Below the pieces are notes generated by a model. It did not search any database, was not told where the DNA came from, and saw only the letters and a program-made list of their open reading frames with translations. Both the position numbers and the translations under genes were made by a program. A DNA stretch of 5,640 bases, taken from positions 1 through 5,640 of the forward strand of contig JADHUD010000173.1 of assembly GCA_016784705.1 (NCBI GenBank), read 5' to 3'. Below, piece after piece: positions 4,225 through 5,640 of the stretch (within the stretch, counting starts at the first letter, position 1; each line of letters starts with the position of its first letter). The DNA comes from Spirochaetia bacterium (lineage in GTDB: Bacteria > Spirochaetota > Spirochaetia > JABMQR01).

Positions 4225-5640
4225 ATGAAAATACTAATGATCTCCAGTGAATCTGTGCCCTATGCAAAATCAGGAGGTTTAGCGGATGTTGTTACAGCGC
4301 TATCCAGAGAATTGATTGTTAAAGGGCATGATGTTAAAATATTAATTCCTCATTATGGATTTATTAACGATTCAACCATAGAGACATTCCCCAGGATTTT
4401 GCACATAATAAATGATTGTGCAGACATCTCTTTCAGGGTAGCTAAAAAAGTTTTACATACAATTGAATTTTTATTCTTTCAGCATCCGCTATTTCATGAA
4501 CGACTTGGAATGTATGGAGATCCTGGTAGCCCTCCCTATTCTGACAATATGTACAGATTTACTCTGTTTAATTATGCTGTTTTTGAAATTTGCAGAGAGT
4601 TAAACTGGTTTCCGGATGTTTTCCACTGTCATGATTGGCCTACGGGAATTCTTCCGGTATTATTAAATAAAAGTAAAGATAAAATGTTTGAAAAAACTGT
4701 CAGTGTGATGACTATTCATAATCTGGGTTATCAGGGGAATTTTTCGAAACACGATATTCATTTCACAAATCTCAAGGCTGACGAACTTATAACAACTCAC
4801 AACCGTATCTCCGGGGATGTGAAAGAGATCAATTTTCTTGCTTCAGGTATTCTCTATGCAAATCAAATCACTACTGTTTCTAAAACATATGCATCGGAAA
4901 TACAGAGTCATGAACAAGGTGCCGGGTTACATGAGTTACTGCGGAAACGAAAAAATAATTTATGGGGTATTTTAAATGGGGTTGACTATACTGAATGGAA
5001 CCCTGAAAAAGACCCGTACTTGCCACTGCATTACTCTTCTCACTCCCAAGATAATAAGGCAACTCTTAAAGCAGAACTGCAAAGGCAAATGAAACTTGAA
5101 ATAAATCCTGATATACCTGTTATTGGTATGGTTTCACGTTTAGCTGATCAGAAAGGATTCAGAGAGCTTTGCGGAGGAAGCCCATCTTCACTTGAAAGAA
5201 TACTGCATGATTTTCCAGTTCAGATAGTTATTGTAGGAACCGGCGATCCTGCTACAGAAAATTCTTTAACAGAACTTTCTGTTATTTTTAATAATTTAGC
5301 TGTATCGATAACATTCAGTAATTATCTTGCCCATCTTATCGAGGCAGGTTCAGATTTCTTTCTTATGCCAAGCAGGTATGAGCCCTGCGGACTTAATCAA
5401 ATATACTCATTACGGTATGGAACAATCCCAATAGTGAGAAAGACAGGTGGATTAGCAGATACCGTGGAACCTTTTACTGAAGATTTTTCTGCAGGTACTG
5501 GAATTGTATTTGATTTTATGTCAGGAGAAGCAATTTATCACGCTGTAGAACAAGCTGACAGACTCTGGAGAGTTGCCGGAAGAAAGCTTCATGAGATACG
5601 TTACCGTTGTATGAATATGCGATTTGAGTGGAATTCATCA
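4225..5640 (+). CDS. glgA: Glycogen (starch) synthase, cut by the window edge
   Basis: GlgA adds glucose from ADP-glucose to growing alpha-1,4-glucan chains (glycosyltransferase family 5, GT-B fold, cytoplasm). The frame is open from ATG 4225 to the last base, 472 codons. The E. coli enzyme has 477 aa, so only a few residues should be missing. The N-terminal domain has KSGGLADV (15-22), which binds ADP-glucose (commonly KTGGL), HDWPTG (136-141), TIHNLGYQG (163-171) with the catalytic-site His, and NGVDYTEWNP (251-260). The C-terminal domain has GMVSRLADQKGF (301-312) with the conserved Arg and Lys, the acidic-loop motif MPSRYEPCGLNQ (381-392) and KTGGLADTV (406-414). No ribosome site precedes the ATG, while a good promoter ends 6 bases before it. 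No other glycogen gene is visible in the window; one could follow downstream. Confidence 0.95.
   Translation, partial: MKILMISSESVPYAKSGGLADVVTALSRELIVKGHDVKILIPHYGFINDSTIETFPRILHIINDCADISFRVAKKVLHTIEFLFFQHPLFHERLGMYGDPGSPPYSDNMYRFTLFNYAVFEICRELNWFPDVFHCHDWPTGILPVLLNKSKDKMFEKTVSVMTIHNLGYQGNFSKHDIHFTNLKADELITTHNRISGDVKEINFLASGILYANQITTVSKTYASEIQSHEQGAGLHELLRKRKNNLWGILNGVDYTEWNPEKDPYLPLHYSSHSQDNKATLKAELQRQMKLEINPDIPVIGMVSRLADQKGFRELCGGSPSSLERILHDFPVQIVIVGTGDPATENSLTELSVIFNNLAVSITFSNYLAHLIEAGSDFFLMPSRYEPCGLNQIYSLRYGTIPIVRKTGGLADTVEPFTEDFSAGTGIVFDFMSGEAIYHAVEQADRLWRVAGRKLHEIRYRCMNMRFEWNSS

Noticed and set aside
4880..5062. 60-codon - strand frame opposite glgA
   Set aside because: It is a shadow of a strongly conserved glgA region.

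Overview
The window is an AT-rich stretch of bacterial chromosome with every recognisable gene on the + strand. A spirochaete is my best guess from the general look of the proteins and the gene mix, but this is inference with low-to-moderate confidence; no single marker here fixes the phylum. The content is mostly housekeeping. I saw no CRISPR array, tRNA, rRNA, transposase, phage gene or defence-like cassette.

Layout. Bases 1-54 are the tail of an unidentified gene. It is followed by zapA (81-389), encoding a small FtsZ-ring stabiliser whose end is built from a 16-bp tandem repeat full of GATC sites. The 450-bp gap 390-839 has no protein gene. Its first part (about 429-576) is a nest of inverted repeats. 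Its second part (about 621-797) folds like a 6S RNA (ssrS): a long closing stem, the conserved bulge next to that stem, an open middle, an apical hairpin and a T-rich terminator. zapA next to 6S RNA is a known bacterial arrangement. A compact operon follows: a 375-aa TPR protein (840-1967), tsaE (1971-2402, 3 bp downstream) and tsaB (2399-3073, overlapping tsaE by 4 bp with a TTG start). Next come a 120-bp gap, trxB (3194-4147), a 77-bp gap with a good sigma70-type promoter, and glgA (4225 to the window edge), which lacks only its last residues.

How the genes work together. TsaE and TsaB belong to the machinery that makes t6A37 on ANN-decoding tRNAs, together with TsaC and TsaD encoded elsewhere. 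The TPR protein is probably co-transcribed with them, with no known link. TrxB reduces thioredoxin with NADPH. GlgA elongates glycogen from ADP-glucose and appears to have its own promoter. ZapA and 6S RNA relate to division and to growth-phase control of RNA polymerase.

The points most worth a second look are the 6S RNA, the nested palindromes before it, and a glgA promoter placed so close to the ATG that the mRNA may be leaderless. I did not find a convincing undescribed biological system.
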